A stretch of 63,750 bases of DNA from Paracoccaceae bacterium (GCA_002708925.1 PAPN01000034.1:1-63750); one strand, 5' to 3'; shown: positions 47,691 through 55,407, counted from the stretch's first letter. A program made the numbers and translations. The notes: generated by a model not told the origin, from the sequence alone.

Positions 47691-47785
47691 CTAATCGGAA
47701 TGGGCGACGATATTGATCAGATCGCCCAGCAGATCGCGGACATGGAACCGGCGGGCAGATTGGCGACGATGCGGCGAACGGTCAT
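47691..47785 (-). pseudogene. Glyoxalase-family gene remnant with internal deletion
   Basis: From ATG 47785 the sequence reads MTVRRIVANLPAG, a typical N-terminus of glyoxalase/bleomycin-resistance-fold proteins in this order, then stops after 22 codons. In another frame the rest reads RFHVRDLLGDLINIVAHSD and stops at 47691, which matches the usual C-terminus of the same family (RFFVRDPFGRLVNIL-type). The middle, about 85 codons, is missing. This looks like a gene reduced by one internal deletion. The family match is from memory. Confidence 0.55.
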
Positions 47786-47829
47786 GGTGTCATCCCATTT
47801 GGCCGCCTCATTTGACCCGTCCCGCCAGG

Positions 47830-48132
47830 TCAGTCCAACTCGGTCCATGGCCAGGGTTTGACGTCACTGGCCGCCGTCATATAGCGCACGGATTTGGCCA
47901 TCCAGACCCCCAGATCGGTGCCGAAATTGGCCAGGTTCTCGTTCGGTTCGCCCTTGTTCAGCGCCATGATGACGATCTGGATCAGGGTGAGGACGCCCAG
48001 GACGGTCTGGGTCAGGCTCATCATGACGCCGATGATCAGAACATGCACGATCCGCATCAACAGCCCCTCGGGCTGATCGGGCTCGAACTGCTCGCCATGG
48101 AGCCGGCCGCTTAGCTTATCTTCGTCGTTCAT
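47830..48132 (-). CDS. DUF4389 small membrane protein
   Basis: A 100-residue protein with a polar N-terminus and two hydrophobic segments in RIVHVLIIGVMMSLTQTVLGVLTLIQIVIMAL, then GEPNENLANFGTDLGVWMAKSVRYMTAASDVKPWPW. The GEPN...L..FG and the terminal DVKPWPW are hallmarks of DUF4389, function unknown. It lies just downstream of the rpoH terminator on the same strand. Confidence 0.82.
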   Translation of the reverse strand: MNDEDKLSGRLHGEQFEPDQPEGLLMRIVHVLIIGVMMSLTQTVLGVLTLIQIVIMALNKGEPNENLANFGTDLGVWMAKSVRYMTAASDVKPWPWTELD

Positions 48133-48161
48133 TGAGGCCCTCGCAGTGGCATCCGGACATG

Positions 48162-48191
48162 AAAAAACCGGCCCTCAAGCAGGGCCGGTTT
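48162..48191 (-). terminator. Intrinsic terminator after rpoH
   Basis: A perfect 11-bp stem AAACCGGCCCT/AGGGCCGGTTT with a 5-base loop, T-run on the minus strand, 15 bases after the rpoH stop. Confidence 0.9.
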
Positions 48192-48205
48192 CGATTTTAA
48201 CACGA

Positions 48206-49102
48206 TCAGGCGCTGGTCAGCATCCCTTTTTCGGCGGCCAGTTCGCGCATGCGCTTTTGCAGCTTTTCAAAGGCGCGCACCTCGATCTGGCGGATGCGTT
48301 CGCGGCTGACGTCATATTGGCCGCTCAGATCCTCCAGCGTGATGGTTTCCTCGGACAGGCGGCGCTGCACCAGGATGTCACGCTCGCGTTCGTTCAGAAC
48401 GTCCATGGCGTCGGCCAGCAATTCGCGGCGGGCGTCCATTTCATCCTTTTCGGCGTAATCGGCAGCCTGGTCGGCGTCTTCGTCCTCTAGCCAGTCCTGC
48501 CATTGCATCGTGCCTTCGCCTTCGGACCCGACTGTGGCGTTCAGCGAGGCATCGCCGCCCGACATGCGGCGGTTCATGCTGATCACCTCGTCCTCGGTCA
48601 CGCCCAGATCGGTGGCGATCCGTTTGACGTTTTCGGGGCGCAGGTCGCCCTCTTCCAGCGCACCGATGCGGGCCTTGGCCTTGCGCAGGTTGAAAAACAG
48701 CTTCTTCTGCGCCGAGGTCGTGCCAAGTTTCACCAAAGACCACGAGCGCAGGATATATTCCTGAATCGAGGCCCGGATCCACCACATCGCATAGGTCGCC
48801 AGACGAAAGCCCTTTTCGGGGTCGAACCGTTTCACGGCCTGCATCAGGCCCACATTCGCCTCAGAGATCACCTCGGCCTGGGGCAGGCCATAGCCGCGAT
48901 AGCCCATGGCGATCTTGGCCGCCAGACGCAGGTGAGACGTGACCATCTTATGGGCGGATTCGCTGTCTTCCTGCTCGACCCAGCGTTTGGCCAGCATGTA
49001 TTCCTCTTCCGGTTCCAGCATCGGGAATTTCCGGATTTCCTGTAGGTATCGGTTCAGGCCGCCTTCGGGTGTCGGGGCCGGTAGATTTGCATAGTTACTC
49101 AA
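48206..49102 (-). CDS. rpoH: Heat-shock sigma factor RpoH (TTG start)
   Basis: A 298-residue sigma-70-family factor. Region 2 reads LVTSH-like MVTSHLRLAAKIAMGYRGYGLP and GLMQAVKRFDPEKGFRLATYAMWWIRASIQEYILRSWSLVK, the RpoH box QKKLFFNLRKAK follows, and region 4 is DLSGQYDVSRERIRQIEVRAFEKLQ. The start is TTG 49102, which gives MSNYANLPAP as in relatives, and GGGAGGGA sits 7 bases upstream; there is no in-frame ATG nearby. Rhodobacterales often have two RpoH proteins; this one resembles RpoHI. It may transcribe the DUF1127/CcsR locus in this window. The 236-base upstream gap (49103-49338) shows no other gene. Confidence 0.96.
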   Translation of the reverse strand: MSNYANLPAPTPEGGLNRYLQEIRKFPMLEPEEEYMLAKRWVEQEDSESAHKMVTSHLRLAAKIAMGYRGYGLPQAEVISEANVGLMQAVKRFDPEKGFRLATYAMWWIRASIQEYILRSWSLVKLGTTSAQKKLFFNLRKAKARIGALEEGDLRPENVKRIATDLGVTEDEVISMNRRMSGGDASLNATVGSEGEGTMQWQDWLEDEDADQAADYAEKDEMDARRELLADAMDVLNERERDILVQRRLSEETITLEDLSGQYDVSRERIRQIEVRAFEKLQKRMRELAAEKGMLTSA

Positions 49103-49338
49103 GCTCTGTCCCTCCCAATGTTTAAGGGCTTAACATCCACATAGGAGACGTATGCAGACCTTTCAAGGCCTGTTCGCGTCGAATTCTATACGTAATATTG
49201 GGATGTTTCCGTCGAACTTCGAGCAATATGTCAGTGCATTCACGCGCATGTGCTGTTTGTTGCAACAGGTTTTGTGCGTCGATCTATAGTCTTGGCAAGG
49301 GCACATCCTGCCCGCCCCCATAAAAAAGGAGCCCGCCC

Positions 49339-49968
49339 ATGCCCGCATCTGCCCGTCTGGCCCATCCTGCCCGTCTGGCCGGCGTTTTGTATCTGGGGAT
49401 CATCCTTCTGGGGATCAGCGCCGAGGCCGCGCTGCGTGCGCCTTTGATCACCTGGGGAGATGCAGCGGCCACACAGGCCGCGCTGTCCGCGCATGAGGGG
49501 CTGTTTCGCCTGTCGATCCTGTTCGATCTGGGCATGGCCGGGCTGGATGTGGCGCTGGCCGTGGTGTTTTTCGGGATGCTGCGCGAGGTAAATGCGCAGG
49601 CGGCGCTGATGGCGATGGTGTTCCGACTGATGCAGGCGGCGGTGATCGCGGGCAATATTCTGTGTCTGGTGGCCGCGCTTCAGGGCGATGCGCTGCTTTG
49701 GCTGGAACGGCACGCAATCGGCTATGATGTCGGGCTGGCGTTTTTCGCGGTGAACACGGCGATCATGGCGCGGCTGCTGTGGCGGATCGCGCCGCGCTGG
49801 ATCTGTGTGGCGATGGCCGCGGCGGGGGCGGTTTACGGGCTGGGCAGCCTGACCCGCCTTCTGGTGCCCGATCTGAATGCCATGCTGCAACCGGCCTATG
49901 CGGTGCCCGTGCTCGCCGAGGTCTCTTTGATGCTGTGGCTGCTGATCTGGGCCCCAGAGCGCCCCTAG
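49339..49968 (+). CDS. DUF4386 membrane protein
   Basis: A 209-residue protein with six hydrophobic segments. The opening RLAGVLYLGIILLGISAEAALR and the segment MVFRLMQAAVIAGNILCLVAAL match the DUF4386 family as I know it; function is unknown. AAAAAAGGAGCC precedes the ATG. It shares its last four bases (CTAG) with the convergent rluD, both genes stopping on TAG. Confidence 0.82.
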   Translation: MPASARLAHPARLAGVLYLGIILLGISAEAALRAPLITWGDAAATQAALSAHEGLFRLSILFDLGMAGLDVALAVVFFGMLREVNAQAALMAMVFRLMQAAVIAGNILCLVAALQGDALLWLERHAIGYDVGLAFFAVNTAIMARLLWRIAPRWICVAMAAAGAVYGLGSLTRLLVPDLNAMLQPAYAVPVLAEVSLMLWLLIWAPERP

Positions 49969-50990
49969 CCGCGCAGCGCGACGATCAGATCCTGCATGTC
50001 CTGCGGCAGCGGGCTTTCGAAGCGCAAAGCCCGCCCCGTGACCGGATGCTCAAAGCCCAGAACGGCGGCGTGCAGCGCCTGGCGGGGGAAATCGCGCACG
50101 GCCTGCACTCCCTTTTCCGACAGGTTTTTCACCGCCAGCTTGCGGCGCCCGCCATAGGTGGGATCGCCCACCAGACCGTGGCCCGCGTGGGTCATATGCA
50201 CGCGAATCTGATGCGTGCGCCCGGTTTCCAGCCAGCATTCCACCAGACAGGCCACGGGCGGCGCGCCGAAGGGCTCCACGATCCGCACCCGTGTCACCGC
50301 GTGCCGGCCGTTCTCGAAATACACCGCCTGGCGCTGGCGGTCGGTCTTGTGCCGTGCCAGATGAGTGGTGATCTTCATGATATTCCCGGCCTCAAAGCTG
50401 ACGCCGCGCACCCCGCGCAGGCGCGGATCATTGGCATCGGGCACGCCATAGCAGACCGCCTGATAATACCGCTGGGCACTATGCGCGCGGAACTGATCGG
50501 CCAGCCCGTGATGCGCCGGATCGGATTTGGCCACCACCAGCAGCCCGCTGGTGTCCTTGTCGATCCGGTGAACGATGCCGGGGCGTTTTTCGCCGCCCAC
50601 TCCGGACAGGCTGTCGCCGCAATGATACATCAGCGCATTGGCCAGCGTCCCCGTGGGCGAGCCAGGCGCCGGATGCACCACCATCCCCGCAGGTTTGTCC
50701 ACCACGATCAGGTGCGCGTCCTCATAGACAATGGTCAGAGGGATGTTTTCGGCGATCAGATCGGTTTCCTCGGCCTCGGGGACCGTGACCTCGATCATGT
50801 CGCCCTCGGCCACCTTACCCTTGGGGCTGGACACGACCGCGCCGTTCAGCGTGACCTCGCCTGCCTCGATCAGCTTGGCCAGCCGGGTGCGGGACAGGGA
50901 CGCCTGCTCTGGCGCATCGCGCGAAATCGCCTTATCAAGACGCGCAGGCGGATCTGCCTGAATGGCAAAGGATAGACGGTTGGACCCCAT
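49965..50990 (-). CDS. rluD: 23S rRNA pseudouridine synthase, RluD-like
   Basis: A 341-residue RluA-family pseudouridine synthase. An N-terminal S4 domain (SRTRLAKLIEAGEVTLNGAVVS) is followed by the catalytic motif HRIDKDTSGLLVVAKSD with the nucleophilic aspartate. The C-terminal ALHAAVLGFEHPVTGRALRF is typical. In E. coli RluD modifies positions 1911, 1915 and 1917 of 23S rRNA. GAGGGGTATC precedes ATG 50990. Its start codon overlaps that of the divergent DUF6476 gene, so each gene's upstream signals lie within the other's coding sequence. Confidence 0.93.
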   Translation of the reverse strand: MGSNRLSFAIQADPPARLDKAISRDAPEQASLSRTRLAKLIEAGEVTLNGAVVSSPKGKVAEGDMIEVTVPEAEETDLIAENIPLTIVYEDAHLIVVDKPAGMVVHPAPGSPTGTLANALMYHCGDSLSGVGGEKRPGIVHRIDKDTSGLLVVAKSDPAHHGLADQFRAHSAQRYYQAVCYGVPDANDPRLRGVRGVSFEAGNIMKITTHLARHKTDRQRQAVYFENGRHAVTRVRIVEPFGAPPVACLVECWLETGRTHQIRVHMTHAGHGLVGDPTYGGRRKLAVKNLSEKGVQAVRDFPRQALHAAVLGFEHPVTGRALRFESPLPQDMQDLIVALRG

Positions 50991-51312
50991 GGACGATACC
51001 CCTCAGCCCCCAGAAAACCCCCAAGAGCAACCCCTGGACGCGGGCCTGTTGAAATTCCTGAAGGTGCTGGTCACCGTTCTGACCGTCACCATGATTGCCG
51101 GCGTTGTAGCGATCGTGTCGCTGTTTGTCATCCGCTACAATCAGACGCCGCCCGACTTCCCGCAGGTTCTGACCCTGCCCCCCGGCACCAGCGCTCAGGC
51201 TTATACCCAGACCCGCCGCTGGTATGCCATTGTCACGCAGGATGACCGCATCCTGATCTACAGCCGCGCAACGCAGAAACTGGTGCGCGAAATTCGGCTG
51301 GAGCACGAATAG
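50989..51312 (+). CDS. DUF6476 small membrane protein
   Basis: A 107-residue protein with an acidic N-terminus, one membrane segment at about residues 26-49 (VLVTVLTVTMIAGVVAIVSLFVI) and a C-terminal domain. It resembles the DUF6476 family of Rhodobacterales; function unknown. ATG 50989 is used; an ATG at 50962 would add nine residues that lie inside rluD. The two divergent start codons overlap at CCATGG. Confidence 0.75.
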   Translation: MDDTPQPPENPQEQPLDAGLLKFLKVLVTVLTVTMIAGVVAIVSLFVIRYNQTPPDFPQVLTLPPGTSAQAYTQTRRWYAIVTQDDRILIYSRATQKLVREIRLEHE

Positions 51313-51334
51313 ACCGGAAACCGTGTGGGGAAGA

Positions 51335-51411
51335 TGGTACCGCCTCCCTGGCTTGAACAGGGGACCTCTGGATCCACAATCCAGCGCTCTAACCAACTGA
51401 GCTAAGGCGGC
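51335..51411 (-). tRNA. tRNA-His (anticodon GTG), alphaproteobacterial type
   Basis: A 77-base cloverleaf with encoded CCA. The anticodon loop is TTGTGGA (anticodon GTG), the T arm is CCCTG TTCAAGC CAGGG. The acceptor stem pairs GCCGCCT with AGGCGGT, giving a G1-U72 pair and discriminator A73. The base before position 1 is T, so the G-1 found in almost all other tRNA-His is not encoded. Confidence 0.95.
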
Positions 51412-51570
51412 ACTGGAGGGCGATTTAGCGGCCCGCGATGGGGAATGCAAGAGGGTTTGGACAGAAAACTGACATAACCTGCCCTGCGCTGGCCGCTCTT
51501 GGATTTCGTGCTTTGGCTTGCCATTCGTTTGCGGAAAAGTTAGCTGAAACAGGATCAAAGGAGGCGCCAC

Positions 51571-51759
51571 ATGGGCATCAATACCGAACGCGATATCGAG
51601 GCCAACCTGCAAATCGGCCCCACGACCGAAGGCATGGTCCGCCTGTTCATCGAGGCCGGGGATCTGGAAATCCCGATGGATTTCGAACCCGAAGAGGCCG
51701 AGGAAATCGCCGAGGAAATCCTGGCCGCCATCAAGGCCGCGCGCAGCATGAAGCGCTGA
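51571..51759 (+). CDS. DUF6324 small protein
   Basis: A 62-residue acidic protein, MGINTERDIEANLQIGPTTE at the start and a helical EEAEEIAEEILAAIKAARS tail. It matches the DUF6324 family of Rhodobacteraceae as I remember it; function unknown. AAAGGAGG sits 6 bases before the ATG, a near-perfect ribosome-binding site that supports real translation despite the small size. Confidence 0.75.
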   Translation: MGINTERDIEANLQIGPTTEGMVRLFIEAGDLEIPMDFEPEEAEEIAEEILAAIKAARSMKR

Positions 51760-51797
51760 TCACAGGGTTGATCACAGGCGCGGATTACAGGCGCGGA

Positions 51798-52229
51798 TCA
51801 CAGGCGCGGATCGCGCAAGGTTTGCAGCCGCCGGGTCGCATCCGTGGCGAATTTATGGGTCAGTTTCTTGCGCCGGGCCGCAGGCAGCCTGGATTCGGGG
51901 CCCATACGGATGATTTCGGCGCTGTATTGATCGGCGAGGATCAGGCCGGTCTGATCGGGCAACATCTCGGTCGGGAAATCCGCGGCCACTGCCCAGAAAT
52001 AGCGGTCACACCAGTCCAGATAGCCCTGCCATTTGCTGTCCGCTTGAAAATCGGCCCGGCTGGATTTGCATTCGATCACCCAGATTTCCCCCTTGGGGCC
52101 CAGGCCCATCACATCCACCCGCAGCCCGCGCGTCGGCACGAATTCCTCGATCGAGACGAAACCATAGCCCATCAGATGCCGGCAAACGCCGCGCGCCAAG
52201 ACCTGTCCAGGGGGCGTCATCTTATCCAT
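51798..52229 (-). CDS. mmcB: MmcB-family DNA repair protein
   Basis: A 143-residue PD-(D/E)XK nuclease-fold protein. The active-site pattern is visible as VDVMGLGPKGEIWVIECKSS (Asp, then Glu-x-Lys). MmcB (mitomycin C sensitivity B) was named for its damage-repair role in alphaproteobacteria. The final residues follow a short direct repeat (GGCGCGGATCACAGG-type, 51779-51815) around the stop. Confidence 0.87.
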   Translation of the reverse strand: MDKMTPPGQVLARGVCRHLMGYGFVSIEEFVPTRGLRVDVMGLGPKGEIWVIECKSSRADFQADSKWQGYLDWCDRYFWAVAADFPTEMLPDQTGLILADQYSAEIIRMGPESRLPAARRKKLTHKFATDATRRLQTLRDPRL

Positions 52230-52317
52230 GACGGCACTATGAACAAATCATGAACGCTCAGCAAGCCCCGGTCCAGCCCTCTTGGACTTTTGTTGTTTTG
52301 CTTCTTGCCCCCGGCCC

Positions 52318-52346
52318 TTGTCGTTCCCCGCCAGAGGCACTAGATA
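52318..52346 (+). promoter_or_regulatory. Promoter of the structured RNA (probable 6S)
   Basis: TTGTCG (52318-52323), exactly 17 bases, then TAGATA (52341-52346). The predicted transcription start, about seven bases later at 52353-52354, coincides with the 5' strand of the closing stem of the RNA described next. Confidence 0.65.
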
Positions 52347-52352
52347 GCGCTC

Positions 52353-52520
52353 AGGCGGGTTCTGCTCTTCTCGATACACGGTTGCATTCCGGTGGCCTTA
52401 AGCAATTCCGAGGGAGCTGGCTCTGTTCAGGTCCTGGCCTGATTACCTGGCGCCCACCTGTATATACAGGTCCTCGGGAATGAGATAACCATACGGTCGC
52501 TGCGGGCCCGCCGCCCTTTT
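52353..52520 (+). ncRNA. ssrS: Structured RNA, probably 6S RNA
   Basis: About 165 bases with paired ends: GGCGGGTTC (52354-52362) with GGGCCCGCC (52504-52512), followed by CCCTTTT. Inside, GGTT/AACC and CATTCC/GGAATG continue the stem, then comes a large open region, a small hairpin ACCTGTA/TACAGGT (52456-52471) and an apical arm around CAGGTCCTGGCC. A long rod with a central bubble, a hairpin on its 3' side and a size near 165 fit 6S RNA, which binds sigma-70 RNA polymerase. The name is an architectural inference; I cannot align it to a reference. It fills the gap between mmcB and the next gene. Confidence 0.58.
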
Positions 52521-52526
52521 CCCAAC

Positions 52527-52551
52527 AAAAAACCGGCCCCGAAGGCCGGTT
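52527..52551 (-). terminator. Terminator of the small membrane protein gene
   Basis: An 8-bp stem AACCGGCC/GGCCGGTT with a 5-base loop, T-rich tail on the minus strand. It lies 45 bases beyond the stop at 52597. Confidence 0.85.
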
Positions 52552-52596
52552 CCCTGTATCGGTTCTGTATCGGTTCTGCGCGGCCTTAACGGCAGG

Positions 52597-52929
52597 TTAA
52601 TGGCGGCGCATCAGATCGGTCTTGGCCGGGGCCTCTTGGCGCACGGGCACCATGCGGGTCATGTCCACACGGATCGGATCGCGGCGACCGCCGCCATTAC
52701 CCGCATCGTCATCCTTCATCCGCATGACGGCAATCGCGAACTGCACGCCGGCGAAAACGATCCCATTGGCGAACCACAAAATCCCCACGGCCAGCAGCCC
52801 GGCATCCGAATGCGACACCAGGTGCCACAGGTTGGCGACGTTGAAATACAGCAGCATCGCCACAAAGGCGGCCGCGATTCCGAATCCGATCAAAACCTGG
52901 GTGATATAGAGGCGGATAAGTTTGGGCAT
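52597..52929 (-). CDS. Conserved small membrane protein, unknown function
   Basis: A 110-residue protein with two or three membrane segments (LIRLYITQVLIGFGIAAAFVAMLLYF and LLAVGILWFANGIVFAGVQFAIAVM) and a polar C-terminal tail of about 40 residues. Similar proteins occur in many Rhodobacteraceae as far as I recall, without a known role. ATG 52929 has GAAGGGAG at good distance. It stands alone with its own terminator. Confidence 0.7.
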   Translation of the reverse strand: MPKLIRLYITQVLIGFGIAAAFVAMLLYFNVANLWHLVSHSDAGLLAVGILWFANGIVFAGVQFAIAVMRMKDDDAGNGGGRRDPIRVDMTRMVPVRQEAPAKTDLMRRH

Positions 52930-53124
52930 TTGGCAGCTCCCTTCTGATCTCACTTCAGAAGTATAGGCCAACGCGCGGCACCAACAAGGGCAGAACGCCC
53001 TCAGGTGCCGCTATGATGCGAAAAACCGCATATTTTGCGCAAGAGTCCGCGTGCCCGCCCTGCCCTCCCCCGGTTCTGACCCGCGCAGAGGGGGAATTTT
53101 ACGATGTGAGCAGGCCGCAGCCGG

Positions 53125-53619
53125 TCAGAACGACTCAGGCTTGGCCTCGCGGGCCATGTGATCCAGCACGGCATTGACGAATTTGGGCTCTTTGCCTTCG
53201 GGAAAGAACGCGCGCGCCACATCCACATATTCCGAGATCACCACCTTGGGCGGGGCCTCGCCCTCGGTCATCTCGGCGCCCGCCGCGCGGAACAGGGCGC
53301 GCAGGGTCGGGTCAATCCGTCCGATCGGCCATTTGGCCACCAGGGCGCGGTCGGTCATCTGGTCAATCCTGGCCTGCCAGTTCACCGCATCGCGCATGGT
53401 TTTCTGGAACAGGGCAACATCGCCCTCGGCCATCTCATCGCCCTCGATAACGGCGCCGAAACGGTGGTCCAGAAACTCTACGATCACCTGATCGACGGTC
53501 TGGGCGGACTGCTCCATCTGGAACAGCGCCTGAACCGCATACAGCCGCGAGGCCGAGCGCATCTTACGCTTTGCGTTATTCGACAGCTTCTTGGGCTGAT
53601 CTACGGGTTCAGTGGTCAT
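53125..53619 (-). CDS. nusB: Transcription antitermination factor NusB
   Basis: NusB binds boxA RNA with NusE for rRNA antitermination. The 164-residue helical product shows SASRLYAVQALFQMEQSAQTVDQVIVEF, LVAKWPIGRIDPTLRALFRAA and VVISEYVDVARAFFPEGKEPKFVNAVLDHMA, all typical. It overlaps ribH by four bases, the normal ribH-nusB order. Confidence 0.96.
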   Translation of the reverse strand: MTTEPVDQPKKLSNNAKRKMRSASRLYAVQALFQMEQSAQTVDQVIVEFLDHRFGAVIEGDEMAEGDVALFQKTMRDAVNWQARIDQMTDRALVAKWPIGRIDPTLRALFRAAGAEMTEGEAPPKVVISEYVDVARAFFPEGKEPKFVNAVLDHMAREAKPESF

Positions 53620-54167
53620 GCCTTGGGATTATCCTTGAGTTCGCCAGCCAGCTTATATTCCTCGGCTGCGGGTACGAATCCCACGCCTTTCCGCTGGGCG
53701 CCCCATTTACGGCTGAGCGCGACCAGATGCAAGGCCGCAGCGGCTGCCCCGCCGCCTTTGTTCTGATCGGCGGGATCGGCGCGCACCTCGGCCTGGGCGC
53801 GGTTTTCCACGGTCAGGATACCGTTGCCGATGCACAGCCCCTGCAAACCCAGCAGTTGAATGGCGCGGCTGGAATCATTGCAAACGGTTTCGTAATGGGT
53901 GGTTTCCCCGCGGATCACGCAGCCCAGGGCCACGTAGCCATCGAAATTCGACATCCGTTCGGCGATGCCGATGGCGGTGGGGATTTCCAGCGCGCCGGGC
54001 ACCTCGATCAGATCCCAGGTGCCGCCCACGGCCTCGATCTCGGCCTTGGCGCCGGCGATCATGTTATCGGCGATGTCCTTATAGTACGGAGACACCACGA
54101 TCAGGATTTTCACCGGCTTATCGAATTCCGGGCGCGGCAGGATATAGTGGCGTTCGTGTCCGGCCAT
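53616..54167 (-). CDS. ribH: 6,7-dimethyl-8-ribityllumazine synthase
   Basis: RibH makes lumazine, the direct precursor of riboflavin. The 183-residue product has IVVSPYYKDIADNMIAGA, the substrate-binding VPGALEIPTAI and the catalytic-histidine region ALGCVIRGETTHYETVCNDSSRAI. It is about 25 residues longer than average because of short N- and C-terminal extensions. It lies between ribB and nusB, two bases after ribB. Confidence 0.95.
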   Translation of the reverse strand: MAGHERHYILPRPEFDKPVKILIVVSPYYKDIADNMIAGAKAEIEAVGGTWDLIEVPGALEIPTAIGIAERMSNFDGYVALGCVIRGETTHYETVCNDSSRAIQLLGLQGLCIGNGILTVENRAQAEVRADPADQNKGGGAAAAALHLVALSRKWGAQRKGVGFVPAAEEYKLAGELKDNPKA

Positions 54168-54169
54168 GA

Positions 54170-55303
54170 TCAGTTTCCTTCCAGAATGGGGCGGGTGCCC
54201 GTGATCGAGATGCCAAACGCATCCAGCCCCACGTATTTGGTGCGCGGACTGTCGGTCAGCAAGATCAGTTCACGCAGGCCCAGCTTGGACAGCATCTGCG
54301 CGCCCAGACCGACCTGTTTGATGGTTTTCACGCCTTCTTCGTCGCGGGCATACAGGCTGTGGCGCGGTTGGCGGAACAGGCAGACCACGCCGCGCCCCTC
54401 GGCGGCGATGGTCTGCATCGCGCGGGGCAGCTGTTTCGAGGACTTCGGCCCCAGGCCCAGAATATCCGTTGCCTCGTGCAGGGCGTGGGTGCGGGTCAGG
54501 ACGGGTTCGGGCGTGGTGATGTCGCCCTTGATCATCACCACATGTTCCACGCCATGCGTCTGATCCGTGTACAGCACCATTTCCCAATCGCCGCCAAATT
54601 CCGATGTCACCATCCGGCGCGAGGTTTCCACAACCAGGTTATCATTACGTGAACGGTATTTGATCAGATCCGAGATAGTGCCGATCTTCAGCCCGTGCTC
54701 TTTGGCCATCTCGACCAGTTCGGGCAGGCGCGACATGGTGCCGTCGGGGTTCATGATCTCGCAGATGACGGCGCTGGGGTTCAGCCCGGCCAGACGCGAA
54801 ATATCCACGGAGGCCTCGGTATGGCCGGCGCGCACCAGCACCCCGCCCCGTTTGGCGCGCAGCGGGAAGACATGCCCCGGCGTGGCCAGCGCGGCCATGG
54901 TGTTCTGATCATTGATTGCGGTGGCGATGGTCAGCGCGCGGTCACCTGCGGAAATGCCGGTGCTGACGCCCTCGCGCGCCTCGATGGACACGGTAAAGGC
55001 GGTTTCATGCCGCGACGAGTTGCTGACCGCCATCATCGGCAGGCCCAGACGGTCAATCCGTTCGGCGGTCATCGGCAGGCAGATCAGCCCGCGCCCGTGG
55101 GTGGCCATGAAGTTCACCGCCTCGGCATCCGCGAATTCGGCGGGGATGATCAGATCGCCCTCGTTTTCGCGATCCTCATGATCGACCAGAATATACATCC
55201 GGCCCTGGCGCGCCTCTTCGATGATCTCTTCGATCGGGCTGATCGCATCGCGCAGCGCGGCCTCGACCGGGCCGGGCGTTTCAAAGGCAGAGCTTTCGGA
55301 CAT
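54170..55303 (-). CDS. ribB: RibB with degenerate RibA domain (RibBX type)
   Basis: The 377-residue product joins a 3,4-dihydroxy-2-butanone-4-phosphate synthase domain (residues to about 215, with DHEDRENEGDLIIPAEF, RAGHTEASVDISRLAGL and FPLRAKRGG) to a GTP cyclohydrolase II-like domain. In true RibA the zinc site is C-x10-CxC (SECLTGDVFGSLRCDCG-type). Here the matching stretch is RTHALHEATDILGLG with no such cysteines, so the second domain should not hydrolyse GTP. Similar proteins with a decayed RibA half are known in alphaproteobacteria as RibBX. A separate RibA must exist elsewhere. No FMN riboswitch is seen upstream. Confidence 0.9.
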   Translation of the reverse strand: MSESSAFETPGPVEAALRDAISPIEEIIEEARQGRMYILVDHEDRENEGDLIIPAEFADAEAVNFMATHGRGLICLPMTAERIDRLGLPMMAVSNSSRHETAFTVSIEAREGVSTGISAGDRALTIATAINDQNTMAALATPGHVFPLRAKRGGVLVRAGHTEASVDISRLAGLNPSAVICEIMNPDGTMSRLPELVEMAKEHGLKIGTISDLIKYRSRNDNLVVETSRRMVTSEFGGDWEMVLYTDQTHGVEHVVMIKGDITTPEPVLTRTHALHEATDILGLGPKSSKQLPRAMQTIAAEGRGVVCLFRQPRHSLYARDEEGVKTIKQVGLGAQMLSKLGLRELILLTDSPRTKYVGLDAFGISITGTRPILEGN

Positions 55304-55407
55304 GGGAGCCTCGCTTAGGTGTTGCCCCCGCCGAATACCGCAGCCACGCCCCGAAGACCAGAGCCAACGGGCGTTGACGCCCGCCCCATGCCGCGATCAT
55401 GCCGGGC

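Noticed and set aside
52248..52379. Short minus-strand frame (about 43 codons, GTG start) in the 6S region
   Set aside because: It has no ribosome-binding site and overlaps the RNA's promoter and 5' part; the structured RNA explains the sequence better.
55304..55407. FMN riboswitch before ribB
   Set aside because: None of the conserved riboswitch segments is present in this 104-base gap or in the region further upstream; only a small GC hairpin is seen.
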